Source: Phorcus lineatus (Eukaryota; Mollusca; Gastropoda; Trochida; Trochidae). Taken from it: DNA of 64,000 bases. The DNA lies in contig OV121095.1 of assembly GCA_921293015.1 (NCBI GenBank), positions 38,599,484 through 38,663,483 on the forward strand. Direction: 5' to 3'. This document shows, in pieces, positions 22,624 to 34,735 of the stretch (position 1 is its first letter; every line of letters starts with the position of its first letter). A program made the position numbers and the translations under genes. The notes below the pieces were generated by a model. It searched no databases, had not been told where the DNA came from, and saw nothing but the letters and a program-made list of their open reading frames with translations.

Positions 22624-25600
22624 ATAATGTCAGTTTTAAGTGGTAAAATTTTTCCATTCACCACTAAAGCTATAAAGCTCATCACGTAGCTCACAGGCAT
22701 GATTGGGAGGGAGTTATTAGTCCTGCTTCATGACTGTGTATATAAAGGAGTCTTTTATACAGTCTAGGTCCACATTCAGCAAGTCTAGATTTACTGAATA
22801 CATGAAATTAGGAGCGAAAAGGAAAAAAAAATATAATGGATGAAGGAACAGTAAATTATGACTAAATTTTAGTCTAGGGAGTTTTAGGAATTAACTCTTA
22901 ATCAAATGAAATAAAATCTGTCGAAGAGATGAAGATAACCCACTTCACAATGCATTATCCTATACTATAAATATGTATCGCTTCTGGAAATATTAAAATG
23001 CTTTTTAAAGGTCACTCAGTATCTCTCTTGTTAACCCTTCCTTGTCAAATAACAGCGTTGATTTGAACAGTTTACAGGAATATTTGATAAGAATAAGTAT
23101 AATCAATCAATACGCTGTAACAGTGTCGTGCATTCACTTCTCGAATGAGTACACAAGCATTATGTTTGCCTCATCACCGTATCTTTTTCAAAGAACTTAG
23201 GAATGCATTGTTAAAGGTCAAATCCAGTTATTTGTGTATCACAAGCAATATAAACACTGGACTTAAATTTTATTTTTTCAAATGCAATGTTTAAAAAAGA
23301 ATTCATATCTTAAAGAAATGGATGTTTGAAGCCTTGGTGGTGTTTTCTAAGAATGAGGCCAAGAGTTTTAAATGTTGGTAAACTTACCCAGGTTTTTGTT
23401 TAATATCTTGGTCAAGACGAGCGACTACACTCTTATTTAAAGTTGTCTTGGTCACCAAGTTGTCTGTTTTAATAGCTAGAGGATTCTTGTTCCACGAATA
23501 ATTAGGAAAAAATATTATCGTATATTATGTTTGTTTATTTTCAGGGAATAGTGTGTGTCTGACTTTTAGACACATAAAACACGTGTTTCAAAAGTGCATG
23601 CGTTGGAGAAAGTCGCATAAAACATTTTAGATTTTTTGGAACGGCTTATTTCCAGGAATCTGCATAACATGACGTTGAGTTGACATGTCGCCCCCATAGC
23701 TTACACCTCGCTAGACATTTTCACACACATCTCAAACAGTTTGAGTTATTTGTTGTTGTTTACGTTTCACTCAAAGTTACCTTCATTGAGCCAGCTTGGC
23801 CCCCCTCCCACACCATGGGAGAAATCTCGCGAGAAATCTGTGTTGGTGGGGGAATCCCCGTTCGTTACTTCCATGTGTCAAAGGTCAAGCGGTTAAATAA
23901 TGCTATTTCTTATGTCCCAGGCTTTGAAATCATCAGTAATTGTTTCGGTTTCCTTACATAATGACATTAGTCGAAGAAATGACACCTTTATGTCTTCTAT
24001 ATCACGCAGCTTCGCCATAGTGTTAGGACAAACATCGTTCCCCTTTTCATTCTCAATTCAACCGAATTATACAATTATATGATATATTCACAATTAAATA
24101 ACGCAAAATGTTACCGTTAATGAGTTCTATATCTGGGCAACTTGGTAACATTTCGCCCTTTTCCCTCAGACAGTGACAATCCACGTGTTACTTAACGCAT
24201 ACCTTTGAATCTACTTAAAATAGTGTATTAAATATTGTATAATAGAGAGAAATTGTTTAATAATGTCTCATTTCATACATGAAAAGTAATTCATACAATA
24301 GAATGCACTAAAATATATAAGCAATTTAACTATAATCACATAAAAGGTTGTGATATACATATGGTTAAGATATTTTGCATTAAGAGAAAAACAACCCATG
24401 CTAACATAATAGATAATAAATAACTGACCGTTTTTATATAATGTTAAATTCTAGGTCTTGTGTTGGTAAAGTGTAGACTTAGTGAAATTGACCCTAGTAG
24501 ACTATAGACCCAGGCATGGGGCAGGGCTGAAATAAATCTGATTTTCTTTTACAATATTACTTTGTTTATAAATGAACAAATATTTGATATTAGATATAAA
24601 TTTGTGGCATAAATTGTGAAACTTCCCAGGATGTACATCTAGTTCTCTTTTGCAAAATCTTTTTCGGGCCTGCACGTGGCCTAGTTTACTAAATGCCTAT
24701 ATCCTTCCCTCTCACTCATAGTTTGTATCTGTATTGTAGCAATGTTTCCTTTTCTTTTATATATAGAAAAAACAACAATATTTTACAGTTTACAATAAAT
24801 GTACAACACTGTTGTACGCGAGGGTACGAATCCAACATTTATGCAAGATACCAAGATACCTAGCTTTTTACTTTATTGTACTCATTTCAAGTGGAACATG
24901 CTTGGTAAACCACAAAGCAGTTTTCATATAAATTATTTTACCTTCGCATAACACCTTCAGCTTCGAAGTATGTTTTTCTAGTGTCAGGTACATTCAAGAC
25001 GACCCGATTTTCATGAACAAAATGGATATACAATGTACCTTTCAGCAATGAATATGTATGGCTCTACAATGTCGAGTGTCAGATACATTTGACCCATACC
25101 CTAATAAAACCTCTTAACCTTTTCAGACAGCTGTGAATATGCAATTTCATACAATGTCAGTATCAGATATTCACAATTTGACCGTTATACTAAATAAAAC
25201 CCCTACTTGATTATCAAATCGTTATGACTACACATATAATATATGAATATGCATTTCTCTACAAAGGCAAGAATGCCAAATAACCCTTCGATAAACAACC
25301 CCCTCCTCGCCCTCCCCCTCCCCCTCACGGTACCCCCCAGACACAATATTGGTAGAGAATGCGCGTGGGTGTGGGAGGGTGTGGGTGTGAGATAGTTCAA
25401 ACTTTACATATACCTGCCTGTCTCCGGCTCTCGTTATGTTAAAGGCATAAAGGCAGTGGGATCGACGTTTGGATAATTGGGGAGGGGGATAATAATGGCA
25501 GGAGGGGGGGGGGGGGGGGGGGGGGGGGGAATAATGTTCAGGAAGATTATTTTTTCAAGGGGTTGGTGGGGAGGCTTGCAGGTGGGTGGTCAAAATTTGG

Positions 25601-26909
25601 AATGTATGAAGTCCGGAAATAGAATTCCCACAATTCCACTGTCCATACTTTTAAACACTATAATTGTTATAATTGTGTAGGCTGAAATGTATAGTAATAT
25701 TAGTTTGTTTTATTTTTCTGCAGCGGTAAGGATGAACATTATTCTTAGTAGGAAACGTTTAATGTATTTGTTTTTCATAGTGGTTTGTATCTGAATTTTA
25801 AAAATGCAAATAATAAAACAGTTTATGTTTGACAGTGTAATGTCTTCGTTTGAGGTCAATGATTTACCTTAGATTTAGCAGTGTGTGATTGCTGTTTAGT
25901 TTAGTTATACACTTTCTATGTAATAAATTTGACAGTTGGAATTAATACGTTGTTCTCCTTTGAATGACGTGTTAATTTGTATGTCAGAGGATAAAATAAT
26001 TCAATTTTTGAGATTTATTGTTTCCTAAAATGTCACAGTTATCTAGTTGGGATTAAAATGCATTAATTATAATGATTTCATACTTCAAAATTCACCTTGC
26101 AGTCTATTAACATTTCAAGATAAACAATGTAACTATTAATGCGTTTGAACATGGTTTATAAAACTTTTAAAAAACCCAAATATTACTACAACGTATATGT
26201 CATGAACTTTTCAATTATCGTTTCTTAAATGTGTCTCGGAAAATTTTACAAAATGGGTTTTGCAATATCTGTTAATCTTCTTTCAGGTTTTATTCTCTAA
26301 AATACTTCGATTCCAAACCTACTTAAAGTAACTTATTAAAAACAAATGTTCTTGTAAATGTCACGATTTTTGGTGACGAAATAACAATACCGTTATAACA
26401 ATTATTTTTCTCTACGCAGACAAGTCAGATATAGAAAGAGGAAGTTTTGTATGTAAACAAAAGTTTCTTCCGCACCTACATCCTATTGAATAGTAATAAC
26501 ACCGTGTTGAATTAGAGAAGCGTGAGTGACGTGAAACAACGCGAGATCAAGATGAGTAACCGGGCTTTCATAATATCATGTTTTTATCCAAAGTCAAACG
26601 CAAAGTGAAAGTGAAACCCGTTGTTTTGGAAGATCATCCGGACAATACAATAGTGATTCCTTAGAGAGGCACCTCGGATGAATCGATTTACCCAGATCGT
26701 GATTTTGAAATAGAAATTCTGAAACAAAACTGACAATTGATGAAAGGTGAGGTAATCTTGAGATTACTACCAATAAGTTGACGACATGATCTTCATGGGT
26801 AAACTTATGTGTTATGTCCTAGATTTTTCTCTATGACCAGAATGTAAAACAACGCTTCATATATTTGTAGAACTAAAGTGAAAATACAATTATTTAAGAT
26901 TCATGAGGA
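22624..26909. other. Gene desert
   Basis: No coding region was recognised. It includes a GC-richer patch at 23690-23900 with a 93-codon frame lacking any domain, a C-rich stretch at 25300-25340 and the poly-G tract listed separately. Confidence 0.4.
25505..25529. repeat. Poly-G tract, 25 bases
   Basis: An uninterrupted G run in a G-rich neighbourhood (25480-25590) that could form G-quadruplexes on the plus strand. Its exact length is prone to assembly error. Confidence 0.95.
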
Positions 26910-26914
26910 GTAAA

Positions 26915-27400
26915 TGACTGAACTGAACTTTATTACACATGCACACAGGCTGCAGACAGCATCATAAGAGGTACAAGAACATATAAACATATATACAGCA
27001 TACAATACAATACCAGTATTAAATACATTGAGCTGATTGAATAGAGGTGTATTTCGAACGTATGGACACTATCTCTTGATTAAAGACATAATAATTTACC
27101 AATCATTGACAGTTGTCCTAAAGTTCCTAGCTTATTTTGTATTGAAAAGGATGTTCATTTTGAATACATTTGGTCTGATATAATAAAATTTGTGAATGTA
27201 TTTTTCTCTTTCAAATTCTAATCTCGGACATAAAAAAAAAAATGAAATTCATCACCAATGTCATTTAAATTACAAAATGTACATTTACATTTTTCGCCAT
27301 CTACCTGTTGTAAGTATTTCTATTGTTTATTTTACCCAGTTTTGTTAAGAGAATAACATTAAGAAGGTGTAATACATAATACTATTCTGAACAAATAAAC
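26915..27400 (-). mobile_element. LINE 3' end, decayed
   Basis: On the minus strand the sequence reads EKCKCTFCNLNDIGDEFHFFF, matching the C-x2-C...DE-F/Y-HF motif of the LINE C-terminus. Frameshifted text follows that resembles the usual downstream Arg/Lys-rich segment. It ends at AATAAAGTTCAGTTCAG, a LINE-like tail. The copy is 5' truncated and carries stops and shifts. Confidence 0.6.
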
Positions 27401-28790
27401 AGAACATCTATAAAAGTTAAAAAAATTTGGAGCTGTGATATTTGATTTTTTCCCCATAGACTTTAGTACTTGAGTAAATACATGTATGTGATAAAGATTA
27501 TCAAACATCAGTTAATCAAAAAAGTTGAAAAAAACTATATGATGTGTAGAATTGTACAATGCATTATTGGAAAATCGGATTGTGCAAACTCTGACATAAT
27601 TTGTTTAAGAATTGTGTAATTAAACAGTAATAATAATAAAGAAGTAATTACTAACAGATATGAAGTTTATATTATATTAACTGATATACATTAGCATCAT
27701 TGCTACAAGGCATCTAACATGCGATTTTGTTAATTAGTTTTAAAAGGGCAGTAGAATGGCATATGTAATCGATGACAAATGCACACAAATTTAAATCATT
27801 TGAAAAATGGTCATGCTGAAACAAGATAGAAAATGAAGAAAATCAGTTTCACATGACTTCTCTGCAACTAAGAACAACAGTTTCGGTAAACAATAGCATT
27901 CAGCCTAAGGGTATATCATTTATCATTCTATTGTCAAGTCAAGGAATTTGAGGTTATCTAAAATAAAAGAACGAATATAAATATTACCAGCCCGGACCAA
28001 AATCAACCAATTTCGGTCTGGCGGTTGGGACTAATTTCATCCACTACTTATGGTATTTAGACAAAGATTCACTCTCATGATAATGAACTTAAATACGAAA
28101 GACACCCGAAAGTAAAATAAAAACCTCTTTAATCCAAAATTTTCACATAACCACGACTTCAGGTTAAAAGTCTGCATTTGTTATGTTAACGTGAGTTTAA
28201 TTATTTACACACGTTTGTTGAAAATAAAGTTAACATTTCTAAGCTTTTTCGTTTTTTATCGGGTTGAAATGCATGTAAACAACGACAGTGTAAAAAAGAT
28301 TTATTTGAGCCATATTGAAATCTTACGATCTTCATGAACTATTATTTTACAAAAATGAATTTTTGAAATGAATATTCAAAACTATTCAGAAATTACCCTA
28401 TCCTCTTCTAGACTTGGTTTACAAGGGTATGACACCTCGGCCTTGGGAGGCAGAGTGCCCAAAAGACAGAACCAACAATTTTATAGATGACGAGTTCAGA
28501 GGTAGACACCAGTACTCAGATAAGGGGTGTACACCTCGATTCTGTCGTGCGACGTATTTCAATTGAGAAGAAAGGTGATGTACAGATGAAGTATAATGAC
28601 TATATAAAGACAATGACAGAGTTTTGTTGAAGTGGGGTTAGTGACTCATGGTATTTAGACATCCGTCATTCGACATCACATCAGGTGATTTGAGTATGTG
28701 CAGTATGCATCACTATCATGCAGTAAAATATTGGATTCTAGGGAATACTTGATGCCCTTTAAAAATTCCATTTTAGTCATGTATATGACT
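27401..28790. other. No gene recognised
   Basis: AT-rich. The part nearest 27401 may be further decayed LINE sequence, but no conserved block was found in it. Confidence 0.35.
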
Positions 28791-28797
28791 TTAACTC

Positions 28798-28887
28798 GAG
28801 CGAACATTGCCGAAATGTCCTGTGTCAGATACAGCAACAAGGTGAGCGAACATTCCCGAAATGTCCTGTGTCAGATGTAGCAACAAA
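28798..28887. repeat. 45-bp direct duplication
   Basis: GAGCGAACATT(G/C)CCGAAATG and CCTGTGTCAGAT blocks occur twice in tandem with a few substitutions, ending AGCAACAA(A/G)GTG. Two units only. Confidence 0.8.
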
Positions 28888-29084
28888 GTGCAAGTTATTG
28901 CACAACTCCCCACAGCAATACGAGGAAGAGTACGTGAAACGTTCACTAACTGGACGACACAGGAAAACGCTTAGGAATCATTAAGGTGTTAAATTTGAAC
29001 CTTTAAAAAAAACAAAACAATACCCGCCAACCTTAGTGACAAAGGCAGGTGTAGATAGTACTAGATATAGAAAAATGTCTTTGT

Positions 29085-29680
29085 CGAGTAAATGTATTTA
29101 TTATTCAAAGTTCAAAACTGATTTACCTAAAGAAGTATACATAACATGCGTTAAAGAGGAGACGTAACGCATAATTTTGATTATTACAAATTATTATCTG
29201 TATTCGCTTCACTTATAAGATACAATAGAGCCAAAACATGAGAAAATATACGCTTTAATTCGAAATTTAAGCGATCATTAGCACGATTCCGATGTTCATC
29301 TCAAGATTTATTGATTGAAAGTGGCCGATATCAAAATGTTAAAAAAGATGAGAGAATATGTAAGCTTTGTGATTTGAATGAAATCGAAGATGAATATCAT
29401 TTCCTCCTCATCTGTCACGAGCGTCTTATCATTCACTTTGATACAAATATATTAAAAGATATTACTATACACAGCCATGTATTAGAAAATATTCGACTCT
29501 CGTTAGCAGCACCAATCCAATGATATTACAAATTCTTGCCATGTTCATCCATTATGCAATGTTGTTTAGAAATACTTAGAATTTATCGCTTTAGTATGTA
29601 TTGTATTTATGTATATAACTATCATCTATTTATGTACTATAGGCCTGGGGCCTTTTCAGTATGAAATAAAGATTTATTGA
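29085..29680 (+). mobile_element. LINE 3' end, partly intact C-terminus
   Basis: The frame through 29260-29523 reads ARFRCSSQDLLIESGRYQ, then ERICKLCDLNEIEDEYHFLL and IC, ending at TGA. This is the most intact copy here of the LINE C-terminal zinc-binding motif (C-x2-C, E-D-E-Y-H-F, then C). Upstream, out-of-frame pieces continue to about 29085. The 3' end is GGCCTGGGGCC followed by AATAAAGATTTATTGA, a common LINE tail form. Confidence 0.75.
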
Positions 29681-30010
29681 TAGACACTGAAGTTGTAATG
29701 CGTCATTTTATTTCTGTTTATCTCATATTCTATTTTGCAATTCCTGTTTGGCATTAATTAAGCAACATAAGGGTAAAGCTTCTGTTGAGCAATATCCCCC
29801 CTGCATCACTCTATAAACATAAAAAGATTGAAAAGGAACATGTGATAGACACTGAAGTTGTAATGCGTCATTTTATTTCTGTTTATCTCATATTCTATTT
29901 TGCAATTCCTGTTTGGCATTAATTAAGCAACATAAGGGTAAAGCTTCTGTTGAGCAATGTCCCCCCTGCATCACTCTATAAACATAAAAAGATTGAAAAG
30001 GAACATGTGA
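29681..30010. repeat. 165-bp tandem duplication
   Basis: Two adjacent units (29681-29845 and 29846-30010) differ by about one base (CAATATCCC against CAATGTCCC). The first unit begins directly at the end of the LINE tail. Near identity implies a recent duplication. Confidence 0.95.
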
Positions 30011-30195
30011 AATACACCTTTGTACTACAATTTATATAAGGTTTAACTGCTATAAAACATTATTAAGGTTCATGATTTTTTTGTAATATTCCTCTCTATG
30101 TGTTCATCGTATGTGATAGTAATGTTATTTTCAAATCGTCTTACTCCAAGCTTGTGTTCCAACACAAGTTGTTTACTCATTAATTCAATCTTTTT

Positions 30196-30276
30196 ATACA
30201 TCTATTCATCAATACATCTATACATCAATACATCTATATATGCATCTATACATCAATACATCAATACATCAATACT
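30196..30276. repeat. Imperfect ATACATCA/T microsatellite
   Basis: Alternating CATCTATA, CATCAATA and similar octamers. An open frame rich in Tyr, Ile and Ser passes through it and is not a gene. Confidence 0.85.
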
Positions 30277-30704
30277 TGTTGGGTCATTGACTTACGTTAT
30301 ATGAATTATCTTATGAATTATTTCTTATTTATTTCTTATCAAATATTTTAATACAATTTGTTAATATAGTTGATAATCCGTGATATTTTTTCCATTAGTC
30401 AGCACTTTTCTTTGTTACCATATATGTTTATCAAAACGAACACTCTATAGAAAGAGACCAAGAATACGGAAATATAAAATGATTACGAAATTCCATTACT
30501 AACAGTAGCTGTACACCGATATCTCCTCAATTTCTTATCTTAGATCAATAATTAGAATATGTTGGAGTTTTCAAGCAAATCTTTGTCATTTTGTCAAATT
30601 TCCGGAATTATTTTGTCTGCATCAACACGCTGCGTTACTCCATATCACAAATTGGGAACTTACATATTAAATAGATATAACGAAAATAAACTTTTGAACT
30701 ACAG

Positions 30705-30850
30705 TAGAACACGGATATAACGAACTCCAAGGGACCAAAGAATTTAGTTCGCTATATCCGGTGTTCGCTGTTCGCGTATACTATATTATATAGGGCTTTT
30801 GACGGGACTTGAAAATTTGTTCGCTATATCCGATTGTTCGCTATATACGA
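30705..30850. repeat. Dispersed repeat with TTCGCTATATCCG motifs
   Basis: Contains GTAGAACACGGATATAACGAA, TTCGCTATATCCGGTGTTCG and two later TTCGCTATATNCGA motifs, partly inverted relative to the first. I recall this motif set as a short dispersed repeat in several animal genomes. Only one copy is visible here, so the family label is uncertain. Confidence 0.45.
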
Positions 30851-33330
30851 TAGATGTTATGTTCGATGTTTGTTACTCCAGTCATTCTATCGAAATTGTA
30901 AAACATTACAGATATCATTACCATTGTTGACAAATTGTTATCTTTTCTTGAACGTAAGTTATTCTGAACCAACAGTTGTAAGGCATTATTGTTTGTACGC
31001 AATGATCTCACTTTTTCAAATCTCATTTGTCAACACAGGAAGTACCCAAGAACCTTGCTTTATGACCTAACGGGAAAACAGATTATAAATCATAATGCGA
31101 CAATCAACAAGTACGGTATTGTTATCAATAGGCTGCAGGAAAACTCATGAAAGTTTCTATTTATCGATAACAACAAAGCAAGATTGATGTATTTCCGCTA
31201 TAACAGAGGGGGGTCGAATCCTCATAACCTGCATATCAACATTGGAAGATGAAAAATATATTTTCGTTACGGGTGCTGATTGTTGTCGGCTCCTTTGAAG
31301 TAACAAGGTAGAAGGAAATACCTGCTTGCTAAGGTAATGCTCTTGCCATGTAAACAGTGAGTCACGACGTCGTGGAAGAAGAAAATTCAGCAAATATTAC
31401 CGGAAAAGAGCTAGACGTGACTTTCATCTATCTTTCTATTTTAGTTGCAGAGGGGTTTACATATAAAATTAAAATAAATTCTTTTTTAAATGTCACCGAG
31501 AAATATTATCTAAATATATGAATTTTTTTTATTTACGTTTGTTAGTATTGTTACAATTTGAGATACAGCTTTTATATTTTTTTCATTAGCGTAGAATCGG
31601 AAATATTTTGATAAAGAAAGGATGATATTTTAAAGTTGTATAATATTAATTATTTGAAATCAGTGAATAATATATGGTATGGGCAAAACATTTAATTTAT
31701 CTTAATATGTATTTTGAATTTCACGGACAGAGGGAATTCATTTACATGCAGTCAGGTAGGTAAACATCCCTGCTATTAAGGAGGAAACGTTGTAACAGTA
31801 TCTTATATTACTAAAATAGATGGTCTTCTTAAATATTGAAATATTTGTCAAAGACAATATGATTTTATTAAGTAAATATTAAATGCAATAATGTCAAACT
31901 TGATTATTTAGAACTCGGGTTTTGGGTGTTAATGTTCTTGTTTTAGACTTTAGTTTAGAATTTTGAAAGCAAAATATTCCAAATTCTATAGCGGTAGAAA
32001 AAATAAAGTGTCCCCCAAAATGGTTTTTGCGGTTTTTGTTATAAAAGATAGCTTTTCTGTATTAGAAATTATGATTCACTTTAAAAGATGGTTTAACCAG
32101 AACCAGAAAAGTGAAGCAAATGATATTGACATTTTATCTATGATAAATATAAAAGAAAAACCAAATAAATTTGAATTTGTCCATTGGATAGATTAGTTTT
32201 ATAAGAGACAATTCAACGTACAAATTTTTAATAGTATCATTAATTTGAAAAGAAGTTTCGAAAAATGGTGTGGTAATTAAACAAATGGATAGTTATTTGC
32301 CTATGTAATGTACAGTGATGTTTTTAAATCAAATTTGTATTTAAGGAAGGAAATCACATGAAGAGAAATTGGTGTTGAAAAATATATTCAACAATCAGTG
32401 ATAAAGTTATATTCACTTAGTTACAAAATGCTTACCAGAGTTATTGAAATTAGTAAAAAAAAGTAATTTACAAATATTCAACACTCAAGAGTTCGTTCAT
32501 ATCAAAATATAGAACAGATGGGAGATGTCTCACAAATAATTATGAACAATGAACATTTTTATCATTTGCACAATGATTTTCAAAGTATAGGGACAATGGA
32601 AAAACTGCGTTTTACTGTAAATAGTTTCCATAAAAGAATAAAATTGTATGGAACTGACTTCGAAAAATGTTACACGAAATACATAATAACCTATAATAAT
32701 TGAATATTAATTATTCCCTTGGAATTGCATTCTAGGAAATTCGTTCATAAGAGTTTATTTTGTTTGCATAAAGATAATGTAATGTAAATTCGATATGCTA
32801 AAATTATATCTAACGACATGAAATGAAAAGAACAAACAAGGAAGAAAATACATGTTCAAACATATCGACTATAGCAAGTCTTTCCCTCACACACTCATAC
32901 ATTCAATCAAGCAAAGGGATGGGCACCTGGCAACAAAGACATTTCAAGCAAATGACGTGGATTTATAAATAGATCTCGATCCACACCGATATGAGAATGA
33001 CCTTTACCTAAGGGTCATACACGGCTAGTAAATCAAGGGTCTCAGACCAAGGGACTTGGAGGTCGCACCCTAATCTTAACAATGATGAAACCTGGCGCTC
33101 TCTGAATGCTTGACATAGATTAGTATGTAAGAGATATGCAGGTTCGGAACGCTAAACAACGTTAATTGGTTAAAATGCCTGTAAAACTCATTTTTACATG
33201 GATATTAATGAAACTATTGCTGTTTGAATATGGTTAAGAAAAATGAAATTTAGTCTTTGTCACGTTCGTCGTAAGTTCGAAGTAAATTTGGTAAATAGTT
33301 TGAATTTGAATGAATATTTAAAGAGATTTA
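30851..33330. other. No gene recognised
   Basis: Open plus-strand frames at 31963-32196 and 32518-32703 have no identifiable domain. They could be remnants of the same kind of retroelement as at 33340, but no conserved block supports that. Confidence 0.3.
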
Positions 33331-33339
33331 AATTTAGTA

Positions 33340-33610
33340 TTCCTTTTTCAGTTTGATTCAACTCTTTCAATCCATTTTTAAAAGACACATTAAGAATACT
33401 TGATCGTGATAAAAAAAACCTTGTCCATGTATATTTAGATAATGGTCAACACCCTGGTGAATTTGAAATAAGTAAACTTTTACTATTCGCTTCTTTTTTC
33501 AGGAGTGCATTTGAACTGTGGTAAGAAAAGGGGATAGGTTAAGTTATATGTGATTCAGGTATATATGGTAGGTCTCTTTATTATGTATTGACTGATGTTA
33601 TCAAGTTGAT
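33340..33610 (+). mobile_element. Possible LINE relic (post-RT region)
   Basis: One frame reads LKDTLRILDRDKKNLVHVYL followed by DNGQHPGEFEISKLLLF. This resembles the LKxxLGVxKxTPNxxVYGELGRYPL region after the reverse transcriptase in many LINEs. A shifted frame downstream reads LSYVIFRYIYGRSLYYV, like the next conserved part. The match is by memory and loose. Confidence 0.35.
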
Positions 33611-33834
33611 TTTGGTAACATAATTTGATCTACATGAATGCATGTATCATATATAAGTCACACCCCATTACATTTTAATATGAAAAAACATGTAATTCAA
33701 GTTTACTAACAAAAAAATGTGTTACACTGCACCGATTTATGAGAGATGATAAAGAATGTATACGATACGTTTAAGCAGAATAGTAGAAATAATCTTTTCG
33801 ATAAAAATATTTAAGTATTGCATTTGTCATAGAA

Positions 33835-34735
33835 ACGTATGGATGAAATGTTTGATGCAAAACAGCTATGTGGATGAAATAATGCATTTATATCTATATT
33901 ATTTAGAAATGAAAACGAAACGTTTAGCAGAACAGCAGAAATTATTTGTTTGTACAATAGATTAAGAAATGCATTCGTCAAAGAAACATATTTACAAATT
34001 ATTTGTATACAAATTATGTGGATGAAATTATGCATTTTAAGGATATAGACTAGGGAATGCATTCACATTATCTGGATAACGTTACGCATAAATCTACATG
34101 GATGAAGTATTGAATAAAACGTTTATATGGATGAAATAATGCATTTATGGATATAAATGAACTAATGCATAACAATGATATGGATGAAATAATGCATTAA
34201 GCGATATGTAGAAGCAATGCATAAAATGTTGTAGATGAAGCAAATGCAAGAATAATATAAGGACTAATTGATGAATACAAAGTATAAAAATGAATAAATG
34301 CTTAATAATAATGATATAATGAAGTGATGAAGGAAAATGAAATTGTTGGAGTAAGGAGTAAAATAATAGAGATGAATTATTGCTTTAACGTCATATGAAC
34401 CAAGTATACATAACGTTATATGGGTGAAGTAATGCATAAGATATCACTAATATGGATAAACGAATGCATGATATGGGTGAAGAAATGCGTAAAATTATAT
34501 GGGTGAACTACTGTATAGAACTATATGGGTGAAGAAATGCAATAAAAATATATGGGTGAAGAAATGCACAAAATTATATGGATGATGTAATGCATGAAAA
34601 GGATATGAATAGATTTTTGCTTAAAAAGTATATAGTTGAAAAATACATCGAAATAAATGTAGTAATGAAAAAACAGGATATGGATAAAGGAATGCATAAA
34701 AAGTATATGGGTGAAATAATATTGTGATACAAATA
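33835..34735. repeat. Degenerate ATATGGATGAAATAATGCATAA array
   Basis: The motif ATATGG(A/G)TGAA followed by NAATGCATAA recurs more than fifteen times with irregular spacing of about 30-40 bases. Examples lie near 33838, 34119, 34179, 34424, 34500, 34552 and 34680. Units have drifted strongly, so the array is old. Confidence 0.7.

Noticed and set aside
23680-23961. 93-codon plus-strand frame in a GC-richer patch
   Set aside because: No domain, no splice or poly(A) context, and overlapping frames of similar quality.
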